Of a DNA stretch of 64,000 bases, positions 12,834 to 26,881 are shown in pieces; position 1 is the stretch's first letter; the number at the start of each line of letters is the position of its first letter. The notes beneath the pieces were generated by a model. The model worked only from the letters and a program-made list of their open reading frames with translations. It was not told the origin of the DNA and ran no database searches. This DNA is from Mycogone perniciosa. Lineage: Eukaryota > Ascomycota > Sordariomycetes > Hypocreales > Hypocreaceae. Where the stretch lies: positions 1-64,000 of the forward strand of contig JAOALB010000212.1 of NCBI GenBank assembly GCA_025331125.1, given 5' to 3'. The position numbers and the translations under genes were made by a program.

Positions 12834-15604
12834 TATTAATAACTCTTATTTAAAAGGCTATTAAAAATCCTAAGTAATACTATAAGTATATCCGCTACAG
12901 TATCCTCTTTTAATACTCTACCCTTTATCCTACCTCCTCGCCTAGTGCAGGATAATAACAGAGATAATAATATAAGTAAAAGCGAAGATAAAGATAAAGT
13001 CGATAAAACGGAACAACTATACATTTACATAAAGGAAGCCTTCTAATACATAAAAGCTAACCGCGTAAAAAAGGAGCAATACTATTAGTACTTAGTTACT
13101 GAAAACGCTAGGCTTAACTAAATAATTCACCAACAGCAAGCGACTATCGTAAACTTACAGAATTAAGCACTGCCTATACCTGCTCTAAACCCTATACTAA
13201 ACTATAGAGGGAACTGACCTTTAAGGGACTTAGGAGAGTTACTTAAAATATAGCCCCTTAAACCCTTTAATAAAAGCACTATAGCACTTTAACCGTTTCT
13301 CACTCAACTATATAACTATTTCACCTACTTCTTAACTAGCCTTAGTATAAAGATTAATAAAGTCCTTTTAGCTGCTAAATAATTTAAAAAAAATGCTTTA
13401 AAGTAATTTAAACCTATTTAAAGGGATTTCTTTAATAACAAAAGCAAAACTAATAAGTAAACCTAGCTTATATTCATTAACTATAATTAATTTAAAGAAA
13501 AACCAAAGAATATCTTTAATAATATTAATAAAGAATATACTATAGAAAATAAACTAATAAACTTAATTTAAAAAGGAAAATACTGTAACTATACTATATA
13601 CTTTAAAAACTATACTTTTAGAGTTAAATAAAAAAACTTTACTTTTATTAAACATTTTTATAATAAATTTAAGTTAAAAGTTAAAAGGGAAGTTTATAAA
13701 TTCTCTTATAATAAAAGTATTACTAAATTTATTAAAAAATATATAAATATAGATAATTTACTTTATAAACTCTATTTAAATATAAAAAAATGATAATAGT
13801 AATTTAAATAAATTTATAAATATTAAAGATATATAAACTAAAGCAAAAAGCAATAAAAATATATTGCCAGCTTTAATAATAAAAGACTTAATTAAATAAA
13901 TCTAAATGCTATTTAAAAAGGAAAAGTAAAAGTTATTTATTATAATTATAATAAGCTAGGATATATCTTAAAAGACTGTAAAGCTTTATAAAAGCTAAAA
14001 ATTAATAAACCTTAAAAGCCTATACTAAAACTTAAATAAAAGGTTAATATAATTGTAAAAGCTATTAATTATATTATTTAGCTAGACTATATATTATAAT
14101 AATAGCTACTTTATTTATAAATCTAATAAAAATAAAAGCAGATAATATTTAAAATAATTTAAAAAAGTATTTATAATAAATTTAAAGGGATATTAGTTAA
14201 GACTTAAATCTTTAATTTTTAAAGATATACTTAAAGAAGACAAAGCGAATAAGTATTTACTATACTTAAACAGTTTAATAAAATAAAACCTAGACTTTAA
14301 CTATATAAAGTTAAATAGGGATAATAGTATTTTAAATAAATAAATAATTACTATAATTGACTATTAATATTTTAACTAAATGACTGCAGGCAATAAAAGA
14401 CAGGCTAGTAGCAGTAACTTTAATAATAAAAATAAAAATAACCCTTTATAATACAGACTATTATTATACAGTACTATACCTTTAAAACCAGAAAATATAC
14501 TACTAATATACAGTAACCTTAAAAATAACTTAAATAAGTATTACCTTTACTTAATTAAAAGAATTACTATAAGTATATAACTAGACAGGATATATTTACG
14601 CTTATATAAGCAGCTCTACGCGTAAAATAGAGCTAATAACAAAATAGCTATTAAAGCAATTCCAGCTGCCCTAACTATATAAGCGGAACCTATATATACT
14701 TATAGGTAAGGAGATTACGCTGCAAATGACCCTACTTATAAAGAGTACTACGCTAAATCTTAGGTTACTTATATCGCGTATGGCTGTATAGTACACTTCT
14801 ATAAGAAAGTAAAGCACAATACATTCCCGATTAAAATCCCATTCTACCTTATAGAATAGGTATAGGATCGCAACGCTTTTAAAGAATAGATTATAACTAT
14901 ACAATATCGAGACCTTAAAGTTATTATTATTAAATTAGACACTGAAACCTTAAAGGAATATTGTTAGCTATAAGGATTTAAAGGATGTAAATCTAAAGGA
15001 TACTATATCTACTGCCAGGAAAAATTAATAAAATAGCACTTTCGCTATAATAAAAGGTTTAAGTGCAATCAATAATACTACTTAAAGTGCAATAGCCTAA
15101 AGTATATTATATATAAGCAAAATAAGTGAAAGGAATAATATATATAATAAACTAGTAATACTTTATATTTATTACCAGACTATATATACTATTAAAAGGA
15201 TAAATGCGCTATCTACTTATAGGAAAAACTGTGAAAATAGTAAATGTAAAAGTATATAAGGTATAAACCTACCTTAAAAGACAGAGAGATTAATTAAATT
15301 ATAAAAGAGCTATATTGAAACTAGTTTAACTTTATTACTTATAAAAGAACTGCTTATAATAAGAGAAGGTAGTATTTACTTTAAGGAACCCCGATTAACT
15401 GCGAAATTTATATAAGATAAAAAGAATTAGGAAATAATTAACGTTACCTATAAAAGGGCTATAAGGTAGCAATTAATAAATTATATCTCTTAAAATATTA
15501 AACAATAAAAGTAATAATAAAAATTTACTATATTTTAAGTTAAAGATAATAATTAAGGGATATTAGCTATATATATTAATAAATAGCAGAGCAATAGGCA
15601 ATTT

Positions 15605-16185
15605 TATTAAAAAGGAAGGCTAAAAAGTAAAGATTTTAGTGTATTTAGGTAACCTTCCTATTCTGGCTAGACCCGGAATTAGGCCTGACGCTAGGACTAA
15701 GTTCTGGAGGAACTTTAGTGTAAGTTAGGAAATTTCTATTATCTTTAACGATAATAATTGAGCTAGGACCAGCTATCCCGCCTACCCTAGACTTAATATA
15801 ATGGCTATAATGGCTATTGTGAAAAATCTGACTAAAATGGTTTCTTGTTTGTATAGCTATAAGTCGATTTGGCCGATTTCCTATATAAATAAATTTTGCG
15901 GAAAATAGAAATAGGGCCATAAACCTAATTCTACCGCTATATTCCTATTATCTAGTCAGAGGACTATTATAGAAAACAAAGCATTATTCTATAATCACTT
16001 TTACAATCCAGCTGTATATACATTAAATATTTTATAGCCTTTTAGCTATTAGATTAGTTATAATTTAATTATTTATTTATTATTAACTTAATTAAACTTT
16101 TAGTCGTTTCTTTATTACTGTATTGTATACAGTTTCCTAGAAGCTATATATAAATAAAGTTTAGTATAACCTTATTATTTTAATA
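15605..16185 (+). repeat. 5' LTR of copia-2
   Basis: 581 bp, beginning TATTAAAAAGGAAGG and ending TTTTAATA. The 91-codon open frame on its minus strand (15,645-15,920) is accidental. Confidence 0.88.
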
Positions 16186-17479
16186 GGTTATAAGCCTAGG
16201 AGAGTTTTCTTTAAGTCTTTATTAATAGACTTTTCTAGTAGTTACAGCACTTCCTTTAATACTATTATAGCATTTATAGCAGGTTTTTATAGTACTTATC
16301 CTAGTATTTATCCTAATGCTTATATAAATATTACTTTTAGGATTATAGCTACTAAAAGCTATTTTTAGGCTTTTACTGTAAATACTATTATAGTTATAGT
16401 AGTACTGCTATTATTTTTACTATTTTTAATAATTTATATATACTATAAAGTATATTCCCTATTTTAATAGGATATAGGTCTAATAGCAGTATAAATCGAT
16501 TTATTAAAGCTTTTAATAGCCCTATTTCTTTAATTAAAGATAATAGCTCTCTTTAGCAGTAAAGGGATTTATTTATGTAGGTGTAGAATATAGAATAAAA
16601 GCTTTAAGTATAGAGGGCTTTTACTAAGATAGTTAAGGCATAGTTAAAGGGTTAGAATAATACTATAACTTAGTTATTTAATACTTTAGCTAGCTTAGCT
16701 GCTGCTATATTAAAGCTTTAATAATAAACTACTAGTCTAATATAAATTAATCCTATAGCCTTTATTTTAGTGCTGATATAAGCTTTTACTCCTATTTCTA
16801 TACTAATCTAGGTTTTATTTTCATTTATTTTTTAACCTTAAAATACTATTTTTACTTTAAATAGTAGTTTTATTAAAAAGGCATTAAAAAAGGTCTATAG
16901 CTATTTAGAAAGCTATAAGCTAATAAGCCCTAATAACTTTAATTAGTGGAAATAGTCTTTAAGTATTATATTAAAGGCTATAAATTACTATACTTTTATA
17001 GAAAATCTTATAGTTGCTGATTCTTTATTTAATTTAAAACAGGCCCTATTACTTATATTAATTAAGGATAGTTTAACAGCTATTCCTATTGTATCTATTA
17101 CTTAGATTTAAAGCTTAAAAGAAGTATTTTTAGTATTAAAGAGATAATATAATTACTTTAATACTCTATAAAGAGATTCCCTTTATAGGGAATTTTATTT
17201 ATTAAATTATAATAATTATAAAGGATCTTTAATTAAATTTAATGCTACTTTTAATAGCTTATTAGCTAAGCTAGGTATTTTAAAGGTTAATATTAATATA
17301 CTAGACTAAGTAAATTAATATTTAAATTCCTTAAAAACCACTCATCCTTAATAGGCTAAAAGAATGAAAGGAACTATTAGATTTAGTAGAGCTATTAGGC
17401 AATCTACTAAAGGTTTCAATATTCAGTTCCTTATAGCTGATATATTAAAAGAGACTAGGAATTTATCTTTTACTCTATA

Positions 17480-17872
17480 TTTTGTCGAGGGGGAATCAGC
17501 GCTCTAAACACACATACACACCAACAACAACCAGAATAGAGCGCGGGAACTGCGCTCTTGATAGAACCACAAAGCCGTAATTAAGTAATATAAAGGCTAA
17601 AAGATACTGCGAATCATTTAACCATAATATCTGCAGTTGAAAGTAACTAACGGCTACCTCTTTACGCCTTAACGGCTGTAAAAACATAGGTAGGGGTAGT
17701 ATATTAAGGGAGAATGCGGGTTAATGCTTGTTAAATTAGGTCTATCTATTTATCTTTATAGTCTTATGCCTCCTTAATCTAGTAGTTGCTTAAATAAGCA
17801 ATTAATTTTACTTGGGTAGGCTAGTAAGAAGGACTGTGAATGTATTGGGTATATCAGTTACCCCCGATAAAA
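17480..17872. mobile_element. 393-bp TA-flanked inverted-repeat element (MITE-like), not RIP-mutated
   Basis: Copia-1 reads straight through this site (near 4,350), so the insertion in copia-2 is exact. The ends are imperfect inverted repeats, TTTTGTCGAGGGGG on the left against TTTTATCGGGGG on the right end read in reverse complement, and TA is duplicated at the junctions. This fits a non-autonomous Tc1/mariner/pogo-type element. It has no transposase; the 63-codon minus-strand frame at 17,496-17,687 resembles nothing I know. Its composition is balanced while the host element is extremely AT-rich, so it is probably younger than the RIP that hit copia-2. Confidence 0.75.
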
Positions 17873-20800
17873 TATAAAGTTAATAAAGCCTTAGGCCCTT
17901 TTAAGTCCCTTAATTAAAAGCCAGCTTTTATTTCTAATAAAAGGAAAAGAAATTAAAAGAATTAATAAAATTAAAAGTAAACTATAAAGGATACTGCTTT
18001 TACTAGTATATACTATCGAGCTATTAGGGAGTATAGCTTAAAAAAGCTATTAGAAGAGTTTTTTACTGAATTTATTAGCAGTTTAGATAATAATTAAGAT
18101 CTTTTATATGCCTTAAATACTAAAAAAGGAAAAAAGTCTTTTAATCCTTTTAAGCCTTCTAAATCTTTTAAAAAACCTAAACCCCTTAGACTCTTTATTT
18201 AAGATAGTTTATTATATAATACTGGATCCACAGTTTATATAGTTAATTCTAGGAAATAGTTTACAGACTATAGACTTAATACTAGGGACTTAAATATTAT
18301 TTATATTGGCGGGGGCCTTATTACCCTTAAAGGAATAGGTACAGCTACTTTTACTATCTTTAATAAAGATAATAACTATAAAAAGATAAAATTATTAAAT
18401 ACCCTTTATTGCTTATAGCTAGATATAAACCTTATAAATAGTTTAAGGTATTACTAAGCTAAAGGATATATATAGTATAATACTCTTTTTATAAAAACTA
18501 TATAGCTAATAAAGCTGTTAAACCCCTTAAAATATAGTTTTTTCCTTATAATTAAAGGATATACTATACTATATAGCTATATAAATAGCTATAGAGCTTA
18601 TAGCTCTATATAGGTTTAAATTCCTGCTCTTAGTAAAGAAAAGGCTTAGGAATATATTGCTATTCTAGAAGTAATAGCTTTGAAAAAATAATTAACTAAA
18701 TCTAGTCCTAGGCTTATAAAAAAGAATAATCCTAAGGGAAAGAATCTCTTTAAACTCCCTGAAACCTTAGGCTAAGTGGAGGAAAAAAGGCTTTATATAC
18801 CCCTATTGCTTAAGGAAATAGGGGGGAATAAGCTTATAGAGGATACCTTTATAGAGGAAAGGCCCTGTATGCCTAGGGAATCCTTTATTACTAAAGATCT
18901 AGAAGTTATTAAGCTATTTGAACTAGAGGGAGATACTATTATTAATAGTAATTCTAGCTATAAGCTGCTGAATCTAGCCCTTTTATAGTATAAAAGACTA
19001 GGTTATATTAATTTAAATTTATTAAAGAAGACTGTTAAAATAATTACTAGAACTTTTAACTTTAATTTTATTAAAGAGGCTAAATTCTATTACCTAGTAT
19101 ACAATAAAGGAAAAGCTATTAAGAGGCTTAATTTAAAGCCAATTCCTAATCTACTAGCCTCTTTAAATTATTTAAAAGCTAATACTTTCTTTATAAAGCC
19201 AGTACCTTATAATAAGGCCCCTATCAGTCTTTTAATTATTAATAAAAAATTAAGATATAGGTAGCTATTCCTTTTAAGAGATTATAGTGGACCTACCCTT
19301 TTAGCTACTATATAAGACTTTATAAATAGCCTGAAAATGCAGTATAACTAGTATTTTAAGGAATTTTATTATAATAGCGGAAAGGAAATTAATTAAGAAC
19401 TTTAAACCTAGTTCTTTTTTTAGGAATTATATATTCCTGTAATAGCCTTTATATTTATAAATAGAATAGTTTAATAAAATACTTTATTAGAGTTTTATTA
19501 AATAGGCTATAGGCTACTATTATAGCGGCTAACCTACTGTTATATTTCTAGAATTCTATTATTACTGCAGTTTTTAAATTAATTAAGTATATAGCTATTA
19601 CTAATAAAGACTTTACCCTTTATTAAGAATTATATAAAGACCTAGACCTTAATAAGGATTATAAACCTAATCTGTAAAGATATAGGATTATTGGCTTTTA
19701 TTATAAGGCATTTATTCTGCAAAAACAAAGGGCTAAAGGCTATAAATTAGCCCCTAGGACTAAAACTGGGAGACTACTAGCAGTTTTAGGTAATAATACC
19801 TACCTTATCTATATTTTAACTACATATACAGTCTTTAAATCGTTAACTATAAAGCTGTATAAAGATAAAATTCCTAAGCTTTAAATTTTAAAGCTTATTA
19901 TAGGTTAGGATAATAAGGAATTAAAGGGAGAAATAAAACTAGGTTTTATAAATTAAATAATTCCTAGCTTTTAGGATATTAATCCTTTACTCTTTAACTC
20001 TATTTTAAAGGGAGTACCTATTACTATTCCCTTTATTTTTATACTAGTTATATAAGACTCTGCATTTATAAAGGATTTTATAAATATAGATATATCCCAT
20101 TTTCTCTATAATAGTATTAGAAAGTTAGCCTTTCTAGCTGCTGCAGTATAAGACCTATAAACATGTAAGTAAGTACTTTATAATGTTAATAAAATTAAGT
20201 GGCTAAGAGCGATTTATAGCGAATTTAACCAGCTAGTCGAATAATATACCTTTGCCTTTATTAAGCGTAATAGTATTCTTAAAGGCAGGAATCCTATTAC
20301 TAGTCGATTAGTCTTAAAAACTAAAAAAAACTAAAATAATAGAATAGTAAAATTTAAAGCTAGGCTAGTTACTAGGGGTTTCCAACAACTAAAAGGAATA
20401 GATTTTAACTAAACGTTCGCCTTAATAGCTATTCCTTTTACTTGGCGGCTTTTATTAGCTTTAGCTACTATTTATAACTAAGAAATTAAATAAATTAACA
20501 TTATTAGTGTATTCTTTAATAGGATACTTAAAGAAACTATTTTCTTTAACTTTCCTAAAGGGTTTAAAGACTATACTAATTAAGCTTCCTTTAAAACTAA
20601 ATCTATTTTTAGAAAGCTGGGTTATAACCTTAATATAGATTAGGTTATTTAGTTACAGAAAGCTTTTTATAGTCTGAAATAGTCCTTTAAAGAATAGTAA
20701 TAGGCCTTATAAGCTTTAGGAAATAAACTAAAATATAATCCTTTAATTTCTAACTCTGCTATTCTCTATAATTTAAATAATAGTATTTTTATTATTACTT

Positions 20801-21943
20801 ATATAAATAATTATCTTTTTATTAGACTAGATAAAGAAGCTATAGCCTAGCTAAAGCTAGCTTTTAATAAAGTCTATACTATAAAAGATAAAGGCCTTGC
20901 CTTTTTCTTTTTAAGGGTTTAGATAGTTAAGGATAGAAAAAGAGGCCTTCTTTGGCTTTCTTAGAAATAGTATATTATTAAAGCTATAGAGTTTTTTAAC
21001 CTTTAAAACTTTAAGCCTATCTAATTACCCTTATAGCCCTTTAATTTAGCTAATAAAACTATTACTAAACTGGATAAAGCTAATACTAAGCTTTTTGAAG
21101 CTATTATTAATACTATTATTTACTTAATAATTTATACTTAAATAAATATTAGCTTTCTAGTTTAATAGCTAGCTAAATAATTTTAAAGCCTTTATAAAAA
21201 GCACTTAAACGCAGCCTATAACCTATTACAGTATTTAAATAATACCTAGGATCTAGCTAATTAATATACTAGAAAATCTAATTTTATACTTATTAGTTAT
21301 CACAATAATAATTTTACTAAAGATAAAAAATTAAATAAATTAATTTATAGCTATATTATTATAGTTACTAATAGGCTAATTAACTAAACGTTAAAAAGGG
21401 GCTTAACTATCTGTCTTTTTACGCTAAAAGCAGAGTTTATAGCTTTTATAAAAGCTATTAAGGAGATTTAGTAGTTTATTAGCCTATATAAAGAGGTAAA
21501 TCGATTAATTATATAGCCAATCTCTTTATTTAACAATTATAAAGGTGCTATCTTTACTTTAAATAACTTTACCCTTTATAATCGAATAAAATATATTTTA
21601 TTGCGTTTTAATTATATTAAGGAATAGGTTAAAAATAGTGTTATTATAGTTAGCTATCTAGAAACCACTAAAATAGTTGCTAATAGGCTTACTAAGCTTT
21701 TTCTAAGTCTAAAATTAAAGAATTTTATAAATCTCTTCAATCTTAAGATTTTACTTAAAGTATATATTTAAAGTTTTTACCCTTTTTATAGTTATTAGTT
21801 ATTTTATAGCTATTAGCTATCTTTATTATTTTCAGCTATATTAACTATCCTTTTTATTCTTATTTTTATTTTAGTTATATTTTTATATCTAAATCCTATA
21901 TCTATTTTAAAGTTATATAAAATAGTATTTATTTTAGAGGGAG

Positions 21944-22524
21944 TATTAAAAAGGAGGGCTAAAAAGTAAAGATTTTAGTGTATTTAAGTAACCTTCCTAT
22001 TCTGGCTAGACCCGGAATTAGGCCTAATACTAGGATTAAGTTCTAGAGGAACTTTAGTGTAAGTTAGGAAATTTCTATTATCTTTAACGATAACAATTAA
22101 GCTAAAACCAGCTATCCCGCCTACCTTAACCTCAATATAATGGTTATAATGGCTATTATGAAAAGTCTAACTAAAATGGTTTCCTGTTTGTATGGCTGTA
22201 AGTCGATTTAGCCGATTTCCTATATAAATAAATTGTGCGGAAAATAGGAATAGGGCTATAAACCCAATTCTGCCGCTATATTCCTATTATTTAATCAGAG
22301 GACTATTATGAAAGATAAAGTATTATTTTACAATCACTTCTATAATCCAGCTGCATGTACATTAAATATTCTATAGCTTTTCAGCTATTAAATTAGTTAC
22401 AATTCAATTATTTATCTATTATTAACCTAATTAAACTCTTAGTTGTTTCCTTATTACTGTATTATATACAGCTTCCTAGAAGCTGTATATAAATAAGGTT
22501 TACTATAACCTTGTTATTTTAATA
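21944..22524 (+). repeat. 3' LTR of copia-2
   Basis: 581 bp, follows the purine tract, ends TTTTAATA, then gypsy B sequence resumes at 22,525. Confidence 0.88.
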
Positions 22525-25500
22525 ATATTATTCTCGGTTATTTTACTTAAAATGCAATAACCTTAATATTAACTAGGAAAATAGCTAGCTTTATTAATAT
22601 AATAATAAAGCTTCCTTAGTAATTAAAACTATTAAAAAGGACTTAGCTGTAGGGAAGAAATTTTAAAATATAAAACCCTTAAATAAGCCAATAAAAGGAA
22701 CTAAGAAAGTTACCTTTAATTTAATTATAAAAACAATTTACCTAGGAATAAAACTTAAATAAAGTAAAGGGAGGGATAAATAAATCTAAAGAATAATTGC
22801 CTTTTTATAAAAAGTATTTAATAATATTAATAAAATACTTAAATTAAAAAGCCTTCAAATAGCAGTACTACTAAAATAACTATAGAATATCCTTAAAGAA
22901 TACTAAAAGTATAATAAGCTATTTAAAGAAACACTTGATATAAAGCTATTAGAATATAGTTAATAGGATTATATAATTAAGCTTAAAGATAATACTAGCA
23001 CTACCTTTTATAAAATTTATAATCTAAACGAAAAAGAGCTTAAAAGCCTATGCAATTATCTAGACAATATATTAGCTAAAGGGTATATTTAACCCTTTTT
23101 ATCGGAAACAGGCTATCCTATTATATTTATACTAAAAAAGAAAGGCAAACTATAGTTAATTATAGACTACCGATAGCTTAATAAAGCCACTATTAAAGAT
23201 AAAACTCTACTACTATTAATTATAGAATTACAGGATAGACTATATAGGAAAAAGTAATTTACAGCGCTGGATCTTAAAGGCGCTTATAACCTTATCTAAA
23301 TTAAAGAAAGATATAAATAAATAACTGCCTTTTAAACTAAATATAGCTTATTTAAACACTTAATTATACCTTTCAGTTTTATTAACGCCCTAGTAATATT
23401 CTAAAAGATAATTAATAATATATTAAAAGAGTATTTTAATATCTTTATAGTTATTTACTTAAATAATATCTTAATCTTTTTAGATACCTTAAAGAATATA
23501 AAGAATATATCTATAAAGTATTACAGATACTATAAAATACTAAACTATTTATAAAACTTAAGAAATGCAAATTCTATATATAAAAAGTCACTTTTTTAAA
23601 GTATATTATTACCCTTAAAGAAATTTATATAAATTTATTAAAAGTATAAGCAGTAAAAGACTAGCTTATACCTATAACAGTTAAAGAAGTTTAAAGCTTT
23701 TTAAAACTTACTAACCACTATTAATAGTTTATTAAAGGCTATAAAAGTAATATATAGACTATCTATAAATTTACTAAAAGAGATTAAAAGGTTCTATAGG
23801 CATTAAATATATAAAGGCCTTTAATAAGCTTAAGCAGCTTATCTTAAAAAAACCTATATTTACTATATTTAATTTATTTAATTTATTTAAAGAAATAGAA
23901 GTTAAAATAAATACTTTTAACTTTACTATAAGAGCTTAACTTAATTAAAAAGATAAAAATAGTAAACTATACTTTATTGCCTTTTATTCTTAAGTATTAT
24001 ATAGCGCAGAACTAAATTACTTAATATATAATAAAGAATTCCTCGCTATTATTCTTGCATTTAAAGAATAGCAATACTATTTATTAAAAGGAATATATAA
24101 AATTAAAGTATATATTAACTATAAAAATATCGCGTGTTTCGCAATAGTTTAATAACTCTTTAGAAAATAAATTCGCTATATAGAATACTTTTTAAAATTT
24201 AACTATATTTGAATTTATTAGAAAGGATCCAAAAATAGATAAATAAATGCATTTAATAAATAAGCTGACTATAATTAAAGAAAGATTAAGTATACTAGGC
24301 AGATCTTAAAATAAACCTTTAAAAGATATTATTAATAAATAGCATTTCGAGCTATATATAAAGTATCTAATAATAATACTATAATTTAATATATTAAAAA
24401 GCATTATACTATTTAAAATAATAACAGATTCCTAGAAAATATAAAGTTTAATAATAAAGGAATTTAATAATAAAATAGAAAGATTTAAATCCTAGATAAA
24501 CTTTAAAAAAACATAGTTATAGAAGTCTACTAATATCCAGTATATAAATATAAAGGTATTCGCAAGACCTATAAATAAATATAAAGGTACTCTAAGTTTT
24601 AAAGGCTTAAAAAAGTAGTGCAAAATGTTATTTCTCGCTATATAACTTATAAAACAGTTAAAACCTCAAAACATAAACTATACAGCAAACTCTAACCTTT
24701 ACTAATACTAGGGCGACTATAAGAATTAATCTGATTGGACTTTTTTATTAAACTACTATTATCTATTAAACTAGGATTAAAAATTAAATATAATAGTATT
24801 TTAATAATTATAAATTAATTTATTAAATACTTTTACTTTTTTCTATATAAAAAAGCAATAAATACAGAAATATTAGCTTATATATTCTTGTAATTTATTG
24901 CAGTTTATATAATTTTAGCTAAAATTATTTTTAATTAAAGATTAACCTTTATACTTAAATTCTAGCAGGCATTTATAAACTAATTAAATATAAATTATAA
25001 GTTTAATACTATATATTACCTATAAATAAATAAATAAATAGAATATATTAACTAGATTATTAAAGCCTATTTAAAAGGTTATATTAACTTTAATTAAAAT
25101 AATTAAATAAAAAGGTTATTAATTATATAAATATCCTAGAACAGTAATATTTTAAAGTTAACTAGACTTAGCCTTATATATATTAACTATAGCTTTATAC
25201 TAAATATATATAAAGCGCTAAGGAAAGGCCTATATATTAATAAAGTATAAATTAAAGCTAAAAATATAAAGCAGTTATATAAAGAAATATAGGTATACTT
25301 TTACTTTATATAAAAAAGAATAAAGAAATACACTAATAAATATAAATTAAAGGGATTAATCTTTAAAGAGGGAGATATAGTCTACTTATACTATTATTTA
25401 TTAAAAAAAAGACTATAAATATTAAAATAATGCAACTAAGCAATAAATTAAATTTTAAGAAACTTAAACCTTATTTAATTAAAAAGGTTATTTTAAAAGT

Positions 25501-26480
25501 TATTTATAAACTTATACTATTAAATAATATCTAGATTTACTTAATATTTTACATTTTACTATTTAAAAAGATATTATAAAATAAATTAAAAAACAGATTA
25601 ATTATAGATTTAATTAAAGTTTTACTAATTAAAGAAAGATATAAAGTTAAAGAAATTAAAGCTATAAAAATAAAAAATAATAAATGTTACTATTTAATAA
25701 AATAAAAGAACTATAAAGAAAATATAACTTTTAGGAACTTAAAGAATACTTAAAGTACTTCTAGATAACTCTGTAATAATTTTACTGAAATTTTAGCTTG
25801 CTAATAATAGATTAAGCAGCCTAAAAGCAGTCTAATTAATTATATTAGCAGCCTTAAAAAAATATATATTAATAGCAGCCTTTACTTTATAATATTTAGC
25901 TTTATCTAGTTTATCTATACTTTTTAACCTAAAATTTATTATCTTTACCCCTCTTATTACTAATACCTCGCGCTAGGTATAAAGGTAAATTAATTGCGCT
26001 AAAGCTTTAAAAGATTTGCAATGCAATTCTGCCAACTTAAACTCCGCCTTTTATTCCTGCGCCTTTAATCGCTTATACTTTAAAATAATCTAAAACACTA
26101 AAAGAATTAAAAAAATAAAAAAAAATAAAAAAATAAAAAATACTTATAAATATTTACCAGTATTTTAAAGCTATTATAAAAGCGCCCCTATTAAATATAC
26201 TTTTAATATTAAAATAGTTTATCTATTATTTTATAAATATAATTATAGGAATAATAATATAAATAAAATATAGGTTTAAAACCTAGCTTTTTAATAAAAT
26301 ATGTAAAGGCTAAATGTTAAAAGGTCTTTAAAAAATAAGCCTTTTTAATATAATTTATATTATTAATACTATATATATAAAAACAGAAACAAAAAAGAAT
26401 ATTATATTTATAAAGGGAGGTATAGTATTTATATAAACTAGGTAAGGTTTAGGGATAAAACTACTATAAAAAGGATATTA

Positions 26481-26881
26481 TATTATAACCTAACCCTTTT
26501 ATAGCTATATAAAGGGTTTAAGGCAATATATACGCCGAAAAAATAATAAAATAACTATTTAATTAAAAAGGATTATTTAGATTACTATAAACTATAGATT
26601 ATTTAAATTATAGAATATAAGCTAAAGTAATTTAATATAACTATAATCTATATATAATTTAAATATATTCACTATATATCTCTTTTATATATAAAACTAA
26701 ATAAATTACAATTAGTTAATATAGTTATTTAAATAGTTTTTAATATAATTATTTACCTAAACTACCTGTTTTATAAAATAGTAACTATATTACCTTACTT
26801 AATATTTATCCCTAACCTCTCTATTAATATAGACCCTTCGAACCTTAGTTTAACTATTAAGAATTAACCCGGATCATTATA
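26481..26881 (+). repeat. 3' LTR of gypsy B
   Basis: 401 bp, starting TATTATAACCTAACC after a purine tract AAAAAGGATATTA and ending CATTATA before the TAGAA duplication. Confidence 0.9.

Larger units (their letters stand above)
15605..22524 (+). mobile_element. Ty1/copia retrotransposon copia-2 (same family as copia-1), inserted in gypsy B with a local deletion
   Basis: LTRs of 581 bp at 15,605-16,185 and 21,944-22,524. Total 6,920 bp, which is 6,525 bp after removing a 395-bp insertion (393-bp element plus TA), exactly the length of copia-1. The left flank (AATTT) and right flank (ATATT) do not match. Alignment with gypsy A shows that 15,604 corresponds to 27,293 and 22,525 to 27,491, so 197 bp of gypsy B are missing at the junction. 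RT relic near 20,797-20,826; purine tract TTAGAGGGAG precedes the right LTR. Confidence 0.9.
13939..26480 (+). pseudogene. gag-pol relic of gypsy B
   Basis: Stop-ridden Gag-Pol of a Ty3/gypsy element, interrupted by copia-2. The zinc knuckle is near 13,939-13,987; the RT core near 23,450-23,485 reads VIYLNNILIF for the usual Y-L-D-D; integrase and a 3' segment fill the rest to about 25,600. The colinear copy in A lies in 26,887-28,584 and 35,190-38,052. Not functional. Confidence 0.7.
12433..26881 (+). mobile_element. Ty3/gypsy retrotransposon B (same family as A, inserted in A)
   Basis: LTRs of 401 bp at 12,433-12,833 and 26,481-26,881, flanked by TGGAA (12,428-12,432) and TAGAA (26,882-26,886), one RIP-type change apart. 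The gypsy A sequence that ends at 12,432 resumes at 26,887: the uninterrupted form is seen near 15,180-15,200 inside B itself. The interior is 12,834-15,604 plus 22,525-26,480; adding the 197 bp lost at the copia-2 junction gives 6,924 bp, almost the same as A. Zinc knuckle near 13,939-13,987 (YYNYNKLGYILKDCKA) and RT near 23,450-23,485 (VIYLNNILIF) are in plus orientation. Confidence 0.9.

Noticed and set aside
15645..15920. 91-codon minus-strand open frame
   Set aside because: It lies wholly within an LTR, antisense, and the colinear LTRs elsewhere do not keep it open.
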